Notes: generated from the letters alone by a model not told the origin. Positions 39,484-48,773 are shown, counted from the first letter of the stretch. The stretch: DNA of 64,000 bases from Arsenicicoccus bolidensis DSM 15745 (GCF_000426385.1 NZ_AUFG01000006.1:62001-126000); one strand, 5' to 3'. Numbers and translations are program-made.

Positions 39484-40682
39484 CGGACCTCCAGGTCGCG
39501 GACGGGGTCGGGGAGCTCGTGAGGTGATGGGTCGGGCAGGGCCGGATCGGGCAGGGCCGGATCGGGTAGGGCCGCGTCGGGCAGGCCGTGAGGCACGGCG
39601 ACCGTGCGGTGGAGCAGGGACGGTGCGACGACGCCCACGCCGCGCAGCGTGCGGCTGCGCTGGCGCACCGCCGTCAGGTCGGGGGCGTCGGCGAGGCGGG
39701 CGACGAGCCCCTCGTCCGCCAGCACCTTGCCGGAGGGGGCGACGGCGGTCAGGCGCGCGGCGCGGTTGACGGTGGTGCCGAAGACGTCGCCGAGGCGCGA
39801 CACGACGTGGCCGTAGGCCAGGCCCACGCGGACGGGAGGCAGCATGTCGTCGTGGCGGATGGCGTCGACCAGGTCCAGCGCGATCCGGGCGCCGTCGGCG
39901 GGCACCTTGGCGACATACAGGACCTCGTCCCCCACGGTCTTGATCACCCGGCCGCCGTGGCCGGTGATGACGTCGCTGCACAGCGCCTCGAACCTCTGCA
40001 CCACGGTGGCCAGCTCGCGCTCGGACAGCCGCCGCACCAGCGACGTGAAGGAGACGAGGTCGGCGAAGCCCACGCAGCGCCGCAGCCCCTGCTCCCCCAC
40101 CGACGGGTCGGCGTCGGCGACCATGCGCGCCGTGGCCGCCGCCAGGTGCCGCCGCCAGGCATAGACCAGGAGCGGCTCGAGCTCGTCGGCCAGCTCGGCG
40201 ACCTTGCGCGCGGCGGCCAGGGCGGTGTCCTCGTCGGGCTCGGCGCGGGTGGAGTCGTGGCTCTCGTCGGAGACGGCCACGCGGCCGAGGTCGACCTCGC
40301 CCTGCGCCCACGGGCTGAGCGACTCGGCGAACACCGAGCACTGCCACACCGACAACCGGTCCGCCGTCCGCGCGAAGGCCCGGGTCAGGCTGAGCGCCGA
40401 CTCCTCGTCGAGCTCGCCGCGGCGCACCAGGGCGGCCACCCCCCGCAGCGCCGTCAGGTCGAGCTGGGAGAACACCGCCTCCCCGTCCTCGTTGCCGGGG
40501 AAGCCGAGGGCGTGCCAGAAGCGCTCGGCGGTGCGCAGGGAGACCCCGACGGTGCGGGACACGTCGCGGCGGTCGAGGTCCAGGGGGCCGCCGAGCAGCT
40601 CGCGCTGCACGCGTTCGACCAGGGGGTCGAGGCCGGCCGGGGCCTCCGACAGCCGGATCGACTCCTCGCGGGGGTCCGCCAC
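39480..40682 (-). CDS. Class III adenylate cyclase with N-terminal regulatory domain
   Basis: A 400-aa cyclase. Residues about 1-200 are helical and resemble the autoinhibitory, pH-sensing domain of Rv1264. The catalytic domain reads GFADLVSFTSLVRRL (first metal Asp), IKTVGDEVLYV (adenine-specifying Lys and second metal Asp) and GDVFGTTVNRAARL (adenine Asp plus transition-state Asn/Arg), so all residues for ATP cyclisation are present. The tail holds PDPAL repeats. GTG at 40682 has AAGGAGG 5 nt upstream. Confidence 0.88.
   Translation of the reverse strand: MADPREESIRLSEAPAGLDPLVERVQRELLGGPLDLDRRDVSRTVGVSLRTAERFWHALGFPGNEDGEAVFSQLDLTALRGVAALVRRGELDEESALSLTRAFARTADRLSVWQCSVFAESLSPWAQGEVDLGRVAVSDESHDSTRAEPDEDTALAAARKVAELADELEPLLVYAWRRHLAAATARMVADADPSVGEQGLRRCVGFADLVSFTSLVRRLSERELATVVQRFEALCSDVITGHGGRVIKTVGDEVLYVAKVPADGARIALDLVDAIRHDDMLPPVRVGLAYGHVVSRLGDVFGTTVNRAARLTAVAPSGKVLADEGLVARLADAPDLTAVRQRSRTLRGVGVVAPSLLHRTVAVPHGLPDAALPDPALPDPALPDPSPHELPDPVRDLEVR
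39532..39585 (-). repeat. 15-bp coding tandem repeat in cyclase tail
   Basis: Three and a half copies of the 15-bp unit TCGGGCAGGGCCGGA start at 39532, 39547, 39562 and 39577. On the minus strand they encode Pro-Asp-Pro-Ala-Leu-like repeats. Copy number may vary between strains. Confidence 0.7.
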
Positions 40683-40743
40683 CGTCGCCTCCTTGCCGTC
40701 CAGCGGGACGACGCTGGCCGTCGACCGCTCCCGCCATGATGCC

Positions 40744-41544
40744 TCAGGCCGACAGCCTCGCGTGCACCACGTCACCGGCCGCGTGGATGCGGTCCCCGTG
40801 AGCGGTGCGTATGACGAGACGACCGGCCTCGTCGACCCGCACCGCCTCGCCCGGCTCCACCGCACCCGAGGGCAGGTGGATGGCGACCTGGCGCCCGAGC
40901 GTCGCGCACGCCGCGGCGTAGTCCGCCCGCAGCGCCGGCATCCGCGACGCCGTCGCCCACTGCCGGTGCCGGTGGGCCAGGGCGCGCAGCACGGCGACCA
41001 CGACCTCCTCGCGTCCGACCTCGAGGCCGCACAGCGCGAGCGAGGTCGCCGTCTCGACGGGCAGCTGGTCGCGGGTCTGGTGCACGTTGATCCCCATCCC
41101 CAGCACGGCGACCCCATCCCCAGGACCAGGGGCCGGCGCCAGCTCGCACAGCACCCCGCACACCTTGCGGTCGCCGTCGGTGGCGACGAGCACGTCGTTG
41201 GGCCACTTGAGCACCGCCCCCGCCAGCCCGAGCCCGACGAGGGCGTCCCGCACGGCCAGGCCGGTGAGCAGGGGCAGCCACCCCGCGTCCGTCATACGAG
41301 CCGGTGGGACGGGCACGCAGGCCGACAGCGCGACGGCGGTGCCGGCCGGGGTCTCCCAGGACCGGGCGAGCCGACCGCGTCCGGCCTGCTGGTGGTCGGT
41401 GGTGAGCACGTGCCAGGGCCGGGGGTCCGCCAGCAGCGCCGCGTTGGTGCTGGCGACGGCGTCGCGGACCTCCACATCGAGCCACGGGGACATGGCGTCC
41501 GTCACATGGCTGGTCAGAGCGCTTTGTCGCAGAGCGGAGGTCAC
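40744..41544 (-). CDS. birA: Biotin--[acetyl-CoA-carboxylase] ligase
   Basis: A 266-aa single-function biotin protein ligase (no DNA-binding N-terminus). It joins biotin to the AKMM-type lysine of the carboxylase carrier, here AccA3. [12 protein letters not shown] is the biotinyl-AMP loop, KWPNDVL the ATP/biotin site and GMGINVHQ the core. A C-terminal SH3-like domain follows. GTG at 41544 lies 7 nt after TAGCCT. Divergent from accD5 with only 23 bp between. Confidence 0.92.
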   Translation of the reverse strand: MTSALRQSALTSHVTDAMSPWLDVEVRDAVASTNAALLADPRPWHVLTTDHQQAGRGRLARSWETPAGTAVALSACVPVPPARMTDAGWLPLLTGLAVRDALVGLGLAGAVLKWPNDVLVATDGDRKVCGVLCELAPAPGPGDGVAVLGMGINVHQTRDQLPVETATSLALCGLEVGREEVVVAVLRALAHRHRQWATASRMPALRADYAAACATLGRQVAIHLPSGAVEPGEAVRVDEAGRLVIRTAHGDRIHAAGDVVHARLSA

Positions 41545-41567
41545 GAGGCCAAGGCTATGGTGTCGCC
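41545..41567. promoter_or_regulatory. Overlapping divergent leaderless promoters birA/accD5
   Basis: On the plus strand TATGGT (41556-41561) stands 6 nt before the accD5 ATG; on the minus strand TAGCCT (41552-41557) stands 7 nt before the birA GTG. The two hexamers share 2 bp, so the two polymerases cannot bind at once. Confidence 0.65.
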
Positions 41568-43172
41568 ATGGCTGACGCTCCGACGACGGACACCTTCGAC
41601 CTGGCCACGACCGCAGGTCGGCTCGCCGACATGCACCACCGCAACGAGCAGGTCCTGCACGGGGCCTCCGAGAAGGCGGTCGAGAAGCAGCACGCCCGCG
41701 GCAAGCAGACCGCCCGGGAGCGCGTCGAGGCCTTCCTCGACGAGGGCTCGTTCGTCGAGCTGGACCAGTACGCCCGCCACCGCTCGACCTCCTTCGGGCA
41801 GGACAAGAACCGCCCCTACGGCGACGGCGTGATCACCGGCTACGGCACCGTCGACGGTCGTCAGGTGTGCGTGTTCGCCCAGGACTTCACGGTGTTCGGC
41901 GGGTCCCTCGGCGAGGTGTTCGGGGAGAAGATCGTCAAGGTCATGGACTTCGCCATGAAGATCGGCTGCCCGGTCGTCGGCCTCAACGACTCCGGCGGCG
42001 CGCGGATCCAGGAGGGTGTCGCCTCGCTGGGGATGTATGGCGAGATCTTCCGCCGCAACGTCCTCGCGTCCGGCGTCATCCCGCAGGTCTCGCTGATCAT
42101 GGGGCCCTGCGCGGGCGGGGCGGTCTACTCCCCCGCCATCACGGACTTCACGGTCATGGTCGACCAGACGTCCCACATGTTCATCACCGGCCCGGACGTC
42201 ATCAGGACCGTCACGGGCGAGAGCGTCGGCATGGAGGAGCTGGGCGGCGCGACGGCGCACAACTCCAAGTCCGGCTGCGCGCACTACATGGGCTCCGACG
42301 AGAACGACGCGATGGACTACGTCAAGGAGCTCCTGTCCTACCTGCCGAGCAACAACCACGAGGACCCGCCGGTCTTCGAGGCCGAGGTGGACCTCGAGAT
42401 CAACGAGCTGGACGTCGCCCTGGACACGATCATCCCGGACTCGCCCAACATGCCCTACGACATGCACGAGGTCTTCACGGCGATCCTTGACGACCAGGCC
42501 TTCCTCGAGGTCCAGCCGATGTTCGCGCCCAACATCCTCACCGGCTTCGGGCGGGTCGAGGGGCGCAGCGTCGGCATCGTCGCCAACCAGCCGATGCAGT
42601 TCGCCGGGTGCCTGGACATCGACGCCTCCGAGAAGGCCGCGCGCTTCGTGCGCACCTGCGACGCGTTCAACGTGCCCGTGCTGACCTTCGTGGACGTGCC
42701 GGGCTTCCTGCCGGGCACCGACCAGGAGTGGAACGGCATCATCCGCCGCGGCGCCAAGCTCATCTACGCGTATGCCGAGGCCACCGTCCCGCTCGTCACC
42801 GTCATCACCCGCAAGGCCTACGGCGGCGCGTACGACGTCATGGGGTCCAAGCACCTCGGCGCCGACGTCAACATCGCCTGGCCCACCGCGCAGATCGCCG
42901 TGATGGGCGCGCAGGGCGCGGTCAACATCCTCTACCGCAAGGAGATCGCCGCGGCCGAGGCGGAGGGCCGCGACGTCGACGCGACGCGCGCGCAGTTCAT
43001 CAAGGAGTACGAGGACCACCTCGCCAACCCCTACGTCGCGGCCGAGCGCGGCTACATCGACGCGGTCATCGCCCCGCAGGAGACCCGCCGCAACGTCGTG
43101 CAGGCCCTGCGGGCCCTGCAGACCAAGCGCGAGAACCACCCGCCCAAGAAGCACGGGAACATCCCGCTGTGA
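41568..43172 (+). CDS. accD5: Acyl-CoA (propionyl-CoA) carboxylase beta subunit
   Basis: A 534-aa carboxyltransferase that moves the carboxyl group from carboxybiotin to propionyl- or acetyl-CoA, giving (methyl)malonyl-CoA. Both crotonase-like halves are present: [12 protein letters not shown] and the oxyanion glycines ([12 protein letters not shown]) in the first, [14 protein letters not shown] and [13 protein letters not shown] in the second. The epsilon-subunit gene follows after 28 bp, as in mycobacterial accD5-accE5; AccA3 is encoded at 57846. Confidence 0.95.
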   Translation: MADAPTTDTFDLATTAGRLADMHHRNEQVLHGASEKAVEKQHARGKQTARERVEAFLDEGSFVELDQYARHRSTSFGQDKNRPYGDGVITGYGTVDGRQVCVFAQDFTVFGGSLGEVFGEKIVKVMDFAMKIGCPVVGLNDSGGARIQEGVASLGMYGEIFRRNVLASGVIPQVSLIMGPCAGGAVYSPAITDFTVMVDQTSHMFITGPDVIRTVTGESVGMEELGGATAHNSKSGCAHYMGSDENDAMDYVKELLSYLPSNNHEDPPVFEAEVDLEINELDVALDTIIPDSPNMPYDMHEVFTAILDDQAFLEVQPMFAPNILTGFGRVEGRSVGIVANQPMQFAGCLDIDASEKAARFVRTCDAFNVPVLTFVDVPGFLPGTDQEWNGIIRRGAKLIYAYAEATVPLVTVITRKAYGGAYDVMGSKHLGADVNIAWPTAQIAVMGAQGAVNILYRKEIAAAEAEGRDVDATRAQFIKEYEDHLANPYVAAERGYIDAVIAPQETRRNVVQALRALQTKRENHPPKKHGNIPL

Positions 43173-43200
43173 CCGCTCGCCGACGCAGGAGGGTTCGCCG

Positions 43201-43500
43201 ATGACCGACGACGTGAAGACGGACGTGAAGACGGACGCAGCGCCGGCCGTCCCCTCGGCCGTGGCCGCTCCCGAGGACGCGGCGGCGGTCGGCATACCGA
43301 CCCTGCTGTCCGTGACCAAGGGCAACCCGACCGACGAGGAGCTCGCGGCGCTGCTGCTCGTCGTGGCCGCCGCGGCGGGCGGGGAGCCTGCCGCCGAGGA
43401 TCAGCCCACGGGCATCTGGGCCAGCCGGGCCCGCAACCTCGGCGTCTCGTCGCTCGGCGCCCGCCGCCGGTCCTCGTGGGGATGGCGATCGGCGCGCTGA
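43201..43500 (+). CDS. accE5: Acyl-CoA carboxylase epsilon subunit
   Basis: A 99-aa small subunit. The conserved core VTKGNPTDEELAALLLVVAA is followed by WASRARNLG, the pattern of actinobacterial AccE, which stabilises the AccA3-AccD5 complex. The N-terminal 30 residues are variable and Ala/Val-rich. GGAGGG lies 7 nt before the ATG. Confidence 0.85.
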   Translation: MTDDVKTDVKTDAAPAVPSAVAAPEDAAAVGIPTLLSVTKGNPTDEELAALLLVVAAAAGGEPAAEDQPTGIWASRARNLGVSSLGARRRSSWGWRSAR

Positions 43501-43524
43501 CGAGCCGGCTCACGCGACCTTGGG

Positions 43525-43537
43525 TAGCGTGCTCGAG
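43525..43537 (+). promoter_or_regulatory. Leaderless promoter of DUF885 gene
   Basis: TAGCGT at 43525-43530, 7-nt spacer, GTG at 43538. It decides the start against an in-frame upstream codon at 43520 that would overlap the box. Confidence 0.55.
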
Positions 43538-45274
43538 GTGACCAGTGCCCAGGAGACCTCCCCCACCTCCCGCCGCAGTGCCGCCGACCGCAGCGCCGCC
43601 GACCGCAGCGCCGTCGACCGCATCGCCGACGAGTTCGTCCGCGAGACGCTCGAGCTCAGCCCGCTGACCGCGACCTACGTCGGCATCCCCGGTCACGACG
43701 ACCAGATCGACGACTTCTCCCCCGACGGGCTGCGCGCCCAGTCCGAGCTGCGCCGGCGCACGCTCGCGGCGCTCGCCTCCGTCCAGCCCACGAGCGACAC
43801 CGACGGGGTCACGGTGACCGCCATGACCGAGCGGCTCGGTCTCGCCGAGGAGATGTATGCCGCAGGCATCGTCGAGTCCTCGCTCAACGTCATCGCCTCC
43901 CCGCTGCAGGACATCCGCGCGGCCTTCGACCTGATGCCGACCGAGACGGTCGAGCACTGGGCGACGATCGCGCTGCGCATGGGCCGGATCCCGCTCGCCC
44001 TGGAGCAGTACCAGGAGTCCCTGCTGTCCGCCCGCGACAAGGGCGCGGTGTCGGCCCGCCGCCAGGTCGAGGCGTGCATCCAGCAGTGCCGCGACCTGGT
44101 CGAGCCCGAGGGCTACTTCGCGGGCTTCCTCAAGGGCGCGCTCGCTCCCCACCGCGCCCTGCCGCCCGAGCTGCGCGAGCGCCTGACCCGCGAGGTGGGG
44201 GCGGCGGGCGACGCCTACGCCCGCATGGCGGAGTTCCTGCGCGTCGAGCTGCTCGACGAGGCGCCGGAGGAGGACGCCGTGGGCCGCGACCAGTACTCCC
44301 TGTGCTCGCGCTACTTCCTCGGTGCCGACGTCGACCTCGAGGAGACCTACCGCTGGGGCCAGGAGGAGGTCGCCCGCATCACGGCGGCGATGCAGGACGT
44401 GGCCCAGCAGGTAAGCCCGGGCGCGACGGTGGCCGAGGCGATCGCGCTGCTCGACCAGGACCCCGCCTACCGCCTGGACGGCACGGACGCCCTGCGTCGC
44501 TGGATGCAGGACGAGGCCGACGCGGTCGTCCGGCTGCTCGACGGCGAGCACTTCGACATCCCCGCGCCCGTGCGCGAGATCGAGTGCTGCATCGCGCCGA
44601 CCCAGACCGGCGGCATCTACTACACCGGCCCCTCCGACGACTTCACCCGCCCCGGCCGCATGTGGTGGTCGGTGCCCAAGGGCGTCACCGAGTTCACGAC
44701 CTGGCGCGAGCTCACCACCGTCTACCACGAGGGCGTCCCCGGGCATCACCTCCAGGTCGCCCAGACCGTCCACAACCGCGAGCAGCTCAACACCTGGCGG
44801 CGCCAGTTCTCGTGGACCTCGGGCCACGGGGAGGGGTGGGCGCTGTATGCCGAGCGCCTCATGGCCGACTTCGGGCACATGGACGACCCGGGCAACCGCA
44901 TGGGCTGGCTGGACGGGCAGTCGCTGCGCGCGGCCCGCGTGGTCATCGACATCGGCGTGCACTGCGGCTTCGAGGCGCCGGCCGAGGTCGGCGGCGGCGA
45001 GTGGACCTACGACAAGGCCTGGGCCTACCTGACGGCGCACGCCAACATGGAGGAGGCCGTGCTGCGGTTCGAGCTGGACCGCTACCTCGGCTGGCCGGGG
45101 CAGGCCCCGTCGTACAAGGTCGGCGAGCGGCTCTGGCTGCAGCTGCGCGACGAGGTGCAGCGGCGCGAGGGCGAGGCCTTCTCGCTCAAGGACTTCCACC
45201 GTCGGGCGCTCGACATCGGCGGGGTCGGCCTGGACACGCTGCGCACCGCCGTCCTCCACCCCTACCTCAGGTAG
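43538..45274 (+). CDS. DUF885 family putative metallopeptidase
   Basis: A 578-aa cytoplasmic protein of the DUF885 (M60-like alpha-helical metallopeptidase-like) family. The zinc motif reads VYHEGVPGHHLQ, with a distal GEGWALYAE. Physiological substrate is unknown. The final codons (Tyr-Leu-Arg-stop) are formed by the palindrome CTACCTCAGGTAG of a family-B repeat at 45262-45274, so the native C-terminus has been replaced by repeat sequence. Confidence 0.88.
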   Translation: MTSAQETSPTSRRSAADRSAADRSAVDRIADEFVRETLELSPLTATYVGIPGHDDQIDDFSPDGLRAQSELRRRTLAALASVQPTSDTDGVTVTAMTERLGLAEEMYAAGIVESSLNVIASPLQDIRAAFDLMPTETVEHWATIALRMGRIPLALEQYQESLLSARDKGAVSARRQVEACIQQCRDLVEPEGYFAGFLKGALAPHRALPPELRERLTREVGAAGDAYARMAEFLRVELLDEAPEEDAVGRDQYSLCSRYFLGADVDLEETYRWGQEEVARITAAMQDVAQQVSPGATVAEAIALLDQDPAYRLDGTDALRRWMQDEADAVVRLLDGEHFDIPAPVREIECCIAPTQTGGIYYTGPSDDFTRPGRMWWSVPKGVTEFTTWRELTTVYHEGVPGHHLQVAQTVHNREQLNTWRRQFSWTSGHGEGWALYAERLMADFGHMDDPGNRMGWLDGQSLRAARVVIDIGVHCGFEAPAEVGGGEWTYDKAWAYLTAHANMEEAVLRFELDRYLGWPGQAPSYKVGERLWLQLRDEVQRREGEAFSLKDFHRRALDIGGVGLDTLRTAVLHPYLR

Positions 45275-45411
45275 TCACGTTCGCCCGACCTCGCACGCCA
45301 GGCGGATGTGCCGACCCCAGGCGGATGTGCTGACCCCCGGCTGATCACCCGCCCCCGGTAAAGGCATCGACCGGCCTTCGTCCCCCAGGCTGATGCCTCG
45401 GCCCCCGGCGG
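45262..45411. repeat. Composite family-B plus family-A repeat
   Basis: Begins with CTACCTCAGGTAG (45262-45274), then degenerate family-B segments with two GGCGGATGTG copies. From about 45352 it continues as family A: AGGCATC (45362-45368) pairs with GATGCCT (45392-45398) around a GACCGGCCTTCGT centre. It fills the gap between the DUF885 gene and the antiporter gene. Confidence 0.75.
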
Positions 45412-45460
45412 GTCTGAACGCGGGCCGCGCCACCGCCCCGCCGGTGGGAGGATGTGCGCC

Positions 45461-47320
45461 GTGGAGATCCTCACGCTCGTGGTCGGCCTCGCGCTGACCG
45501 TCCTCGCCGTCACGACCCTGTCCAACCGCTGGGGCCTGTCGGCACCCCTGGTGCTCATCGTCGTGGGGCTGGTCGGCTCCTACCTGCCGTTCATCCACGA
45601 GCCGACCCTGTCCCCCGAGCTCGTGCTGGTGGGCATCCTGCCGCCCCTGCTCTACACCGCGGCGCACAACACCAGCCTGATGGACTTCCGCGACAACCTG
45701 TCCGCGATCGGCTGGCTGTCGATCGGACTCGTGCTGTTCACGGCTGCGGGGATCGGCCTGCTGGCGTGGGCGCTGCTGCCGCTGCCGTTCGCAGCGGCGT
45801 TCGCCCTGGGCGCCATCGTGGCCCCGCCCGATGCCGTGGCCGCGAGCGCCGTCGCCAAGCAGATCGGCCTGCCGAGACGGGTCGTCACCATCCTCGAGGG
45901 CGAGTCGCTGGTCAACGACGCGACGGCCCTGGTGTCGCTGCGCACGGCGACCGGTGCCCTGACTGCGGCGGTCACCGTCGGCGCGGTCCTGCTGGACTTC
46001 GCCAAGGCGGTGGTCATCGCGATCGTGGTCGGCGTGGTCGTGGCCAAGGCGGCGTCATACGTGCTCAAGCGCACCAGCGACCCCGTCGCCACCACGGCCC
46101 TGTCCTTCCTGCTGCCGTTCATCGCGTTCGCGCCGGCCGAGCACTTCCACGCGTCAGGCGTGCTGTCGGTCGTCGTCGCCGGTCTGCTCATCGGGCACGT
46201 GGCGCCCGTCGTCGAGACGGCGCAGTCCCGCGTCACCACCCGCATCAACTGGAAGACCATCACCTACCTCCTCGAGAACTCCGTCTTCCTCCTCGTCGGG
46301 CTGCAGACGCGCTCGATCGTCTCCGCCGCCTCCAGCTCCCCGCTCGGCTGGGGCCGCATCGTCGCCGCGTGCCTGCTCCTGCTGGTCGGGGTGATGGTGC
46401 TCCGCGTCGCGTGGATCATGGCGACGCGGTTCGTCGTGCGGGCGCGCGGCCGCGACGGCGTCACCCCCTGGCAGGAGTCGGCGCTCATCGCGTGGGCGGG
46501 CATGCGTGGCGTGGTCACCCTGGCCGCCGCGCTCACCCTGCCGCTCGCCACCCCGCACCGCCCGGTGCTCGTGCTCGTCGCGCTCGTCGTCACCGCCGGG
46601 ACGCTCCTCATCCAGGGCCTCACCCTCCCCGTCCTCGCCCGCCGCCTGGACGTGCACGGCCCCGACCCCCGCGAGGACGCGCTGCAGGAGGCGACCGTCT
46701 ATGCCCGCGCGGTCGAGGCCGGGCGCCGCGCCATGGACGCCGAGGCCGGCCCCGACGACGCCGCCACCATCGCCACGCTCCGCGACCAGGCCGAGCGCCG
46801 CGTCAACGCCATCTGGGAGCGGCTCGGCCGCCCCGACGAGCGCAAGGAGACCCCGAGCCAGACCTACCGCCGGCTCCGCACCGCCGCCATCCGGGCCGAG
46901 CGCGAGGAGGTCCTGCGGGTGCGCAGCGAGGGCGAGGTCGAGTCCGAGGTGATTTCGGCGGTGCTGGCCTCGCTGGACTTCGAGGAGACCTCGCTGATCC
47001 GGGTCGAGCAGCGCGCCCGTCGGCTGCGGGCCCTCTCCCCCGCCCTGCCCGACGCGCCCTGTCAGCACCTGGCGGAGGCGCCGACCTTCGTCGAGCCGCG
47101 CACCCACGGCGAGTGCATCGGCTGCCTCGCCGAGGGCACCACGCCCGTGCACATGAGACTGTGCCTGACCTGCGGGTATGTCGGCTGCTGCGACTCCTCC
47201 GAGGGGCGGCACGCGACGCGGCACCACGAGGCGACCGGTCACCCGACCATGCGGTCCTTCGAGCCGGGCGAGTCCTGGCGCTGGTGCTTCGTCGACGGCC
47301 TGCTCGCCTCCGGCGACTGA
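45461..47320 (+). CDS. CPA1 Na+/H+ antiporter with C-terminal UBP zinc finger
   Basis: A 619-aa fusion. Residues 1 to about 400 form a CPA1 antiporter with about 12 helices and the LGAIVAPPDAVAAS and LEGESLVNDATA motifs (ion-binding Asp). A cytoplasmic helical region follows, and the last 80 residues are a ZnF-UBP domain (CQHL, CIGC, CLTCGYVGCC and a His cluster RHATRHHEATGH). The GTG at 45461 is chosen for its GGGAGG site 9 nt upstream; an ATG at 45452 is in frame. The zinc finger may regulate transport. A repeat begins 1 bp after the stop. Confidence 0.87.
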   Translation: MEILTLVVGLALTVLAVTTLSNRWGLSAPLVLIVVGLVGSYLPFIHEPTLSPELVLVGILPPLLYTAAHNTSLMDFRDNLSAIGWLSIGLVLFTAAGIGLLAWALLPLPFAAAFALGAIVAPPDAVAASAVAKQIGLPRRVVTILEGESLVNDATALVSLRTATGALTAAVTVGAVLLDFAKAVVIAIVVGVVVAKAASYVLKRTSDPVATTALSFLLPFIAFAPAEHFHASGVLSVVVAGLLIGHVAPVVETAQSRVTTRINWKTITYLLENSVFLLVGLQTRSIVSAASSSPLGWGRIVAACLLLLVGVMVLRVAWIMATRFVVRARGRDGVTPWQESALIAWAGMRGVVTLAAALTLPLATPHRPVLVLVALVVTAGTLLIQGLTLPVLARRLDVHGPDPREDALQEATVYARAVEAGRRAMDAEAGPDDAATIATLRDQAERRVNAIWERLGRPDERKETPSQTYRRLRTAAIRAEREEVLRVRSEGEVESEVISAVLASLDFEETSLIRVEQRARRLRALSPALPDAPCQHLAEAPTFVEPRTHGECIGCLAEGTTPVHMRLCLTCGYVGCCDSSEGRHATRHHEATGHPTMRSFEPGESWRWCFVDGLLASGD

Positions 47321-47321
47321 C

Positions 47322-47337
47322 CTACCTCAGGTAGGTT
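47322..47337 (+). repeat. Minimal family-B palindrome doubling as promoter
   Basis: CTACCTCAGGTAG (47322-47334) starts right after the antiporter stop. Its final TAG plus GTT makes TAGGTT (47332-47337), a -10 box 6 nt before the hydrolase ATG. Confidence 0.65.
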
Positions 47338-47343
47338 CGCGGC

Positions 47344-48069
47344 ATGGGCCCCACCCCGACACCCACCCTGGTCCTGCTGCACGGCACCCGCATGAACGCC
47401 GGCTTCTGGCGCGACTACCCCGCGCTGCTGCCCGGCGTCCGCGTCGTCACCCCGGACCTCCCCGGCCACGGCTCCCGCGGCGCCGAGGACTTCACGTGGG
47501 AGGGCGCCCTCGCGACGGTCGAGCAGGCCCTGCCCGCTGACGGCCCGGTCGTCCTCGCTGGCCACAGCCTGGGGGGTTATGTCGCGATGTCGTATGCCGC
47601 CGCGCAGCCTCACCGCCTCGCGGGCCTCGGGCTCGTCGGGGCCACCGGTGTGCCGGCCGGTGCGGGCGCGGCCGTCTACCGCGGCTTCGCCCGGCTCGTG
47701 CCCGTGGTTGGGTCGGCGCGGATGGCCCATGTCGCCAACGGCGTCATGCGCCGACTCGCTGGCGGTCGCGACATCAGCCAGGTCACCGACGACGGGCAGG
47801 GCTACGCGGCGATGCCCGCGGCCTGGTCGGCGGTGATGGCGCAGTGCGGTCCCCACCTGCTGGGCGGGCTCGACATACCCGTCCTGCTCCTCAACGGAGG
47901 GCTGGACCAGATGCGGCTCGGGGTGCGGGCCTATGCCGCCGCCTGCCCCGCCGCGCAGGTGGTGACGGTGCCGCGGGCGACGCACTTCCTGCCGCTGACG
48001 CACCCCGAGGCGTGCGCGACGCACCTGCGGGGGCTGCTCGACCGCGCCACGCAGACCTACCGGGGGTAG
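47344..48069 (+). CDS. Alpha/beta hydrolase
   Basis: A 241-aa hydrolase with the oxyanion motif LLHGTRMNAGFW, nucleophile elbow GHSLGG (Ser), an acidic residue in LNGGLDQM and the catalytic His in ATHFLPL. Substrate unknown. Leaderless start at ATG 47344. The last residues and the TAG stop (Tyr-Arg-Gly-stop) come from the CTACCGGGGGTAG end of a family-A repeat. Confidence 0.88.
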   Translation: MGPTPTPTLVLLHGTRMNAGFWRDYPALLPGVRVVTPDLPGHGSRGAEDFTWEGALATVEQALPADGPVVLAGHSLGGYVAMSYAAAQPHRLAGLGLVGATGVPAGAGAAVYRGFARLVPVVGSARMAHVANGVMRRLAGGRDISQVTDDGQGYAAMPAAWSAVMAQCGPHLLGGLDIPVLLLNGGLDQMRLGVRAYAAACPAAQVVTVPRATHFLPLTHPEACATHLRGLLDRATQTYRG

Positions 48070-48122
48070 AGGCATCAGCCTGGCGGACGAAGGCCGGTCG
48101 ATGCCTCTGCCCCCGGTAGGGT
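48057..48122 (+). repeat. Family-A palindromic repeat with promoter end
   Basis: A 62-bp inverted-repeat element: CTACCGGGGGTAG, AGGCATC, centre with GGCGGACGAAGGCC, GATGCCT, and CCCCCGGTAG (ends 48118). Reverse orientation relative to 45352. The last TAG extends into TAGGGT (48117-48122), the -10 box of maf, while the left end supplies the hydrolase stop. Confidence 0.8.
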
Positions 48123-48128
48123 CGCGCC

Positions 48129-48773
48129 ATGGTCGTCCAGCTCGTCCTCGCCTCCGCCTCCCCCGCCCGCCTCGCCACCCTGCGCTCGGCCGGCCTGGCT
48201 CCACGCGTCCAGGTCTCGAGCGTCGACGAGCCCGCCACGATCGCCGCGCTGGAGGCCGGCGGCACCCGCCTCGGCCCGGCCGAGCACGCCCTCGCCCTGG
48301 CCCGCACCAAGCGTGACGACGTCGCGGAATCCCTCGTCCCAGAGGCGGGCTCGACGAAGACCCCCACCCTGGTCCTCGGGTGCGACTCGGTCCTGGAGTT
48401 CGGCGGCGAGGTGCACGGCAAGCCCGAGACGGCGTCCGTCGCGGTCGAGCGGTGGCGGCGGATGCGTGGTGGCGAGGGCGTCCTGCACTCCGGCCACGCC
48501 ATCACCGACCTCGCCACCGGCCGCCAGGTCTCGCGCACGGCGTCGACCGTCGTGCACTTCGCCGACCTCTCGGACGCCGAGATCGACGCCTACGTCGCGA
48601 CCGGCGAGCCCCTCTGGGTCGCAGGCGGATTCACCGTCGACGGTCTCGGCGGCGCCTTCGTGATTGGCATCGAGGGCGACTACCACAACGTGGTCGGCGT
48701 CTCCCTGCCGCTGCTGCGCGAGCTCCTGCTCGAGCTCGGCATCGGCTGGTGGGACCTCGAGCGAGCCGTATGA
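48129..48773 (+). CDS. maf: Maf family nucleotide pyrophosphatase
   Basis: A 214-aa Maf protein, which hydrolyses non-canonical or canonical nucleoside triphosphates to monophosphates. LASASPARLATLRSAG binds the nucleotide; LGCDSVLEF and GKPETA are the catalytic blocks. ATG 48129 lies 6 nt after TAGGGT. Synteny with Rv3282 supports the call. A two-tier hairpin follows. Confidence 0.92.
   Translation: MVVQLVLASASPARLATLRSAGLAPRVQVSSVDEPATIAALEAGGTRLGPAEHALALARTKRDDVAESLVPEAGSTKTPTLVLGCDSVLEFGGEVHGKPETASVAVERWRRMRGGEGVLHSGHAITDLATGRQVSRTASTVVHFADLSDAEIDAYVATGEPLWVAGGFTVDGLGGAFVIGIEGDYHNVVGVSLPLLRELLLELGIGWWDLERAV

Noticed and set aside
45454-47334. Second long plus-strand frame overlapping the antiporter gene
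   Set aside because: Arg/Ala/Pro-rich +1 shadow of the antiporter; no domain, no membrane segments, and it ends in the repeat.
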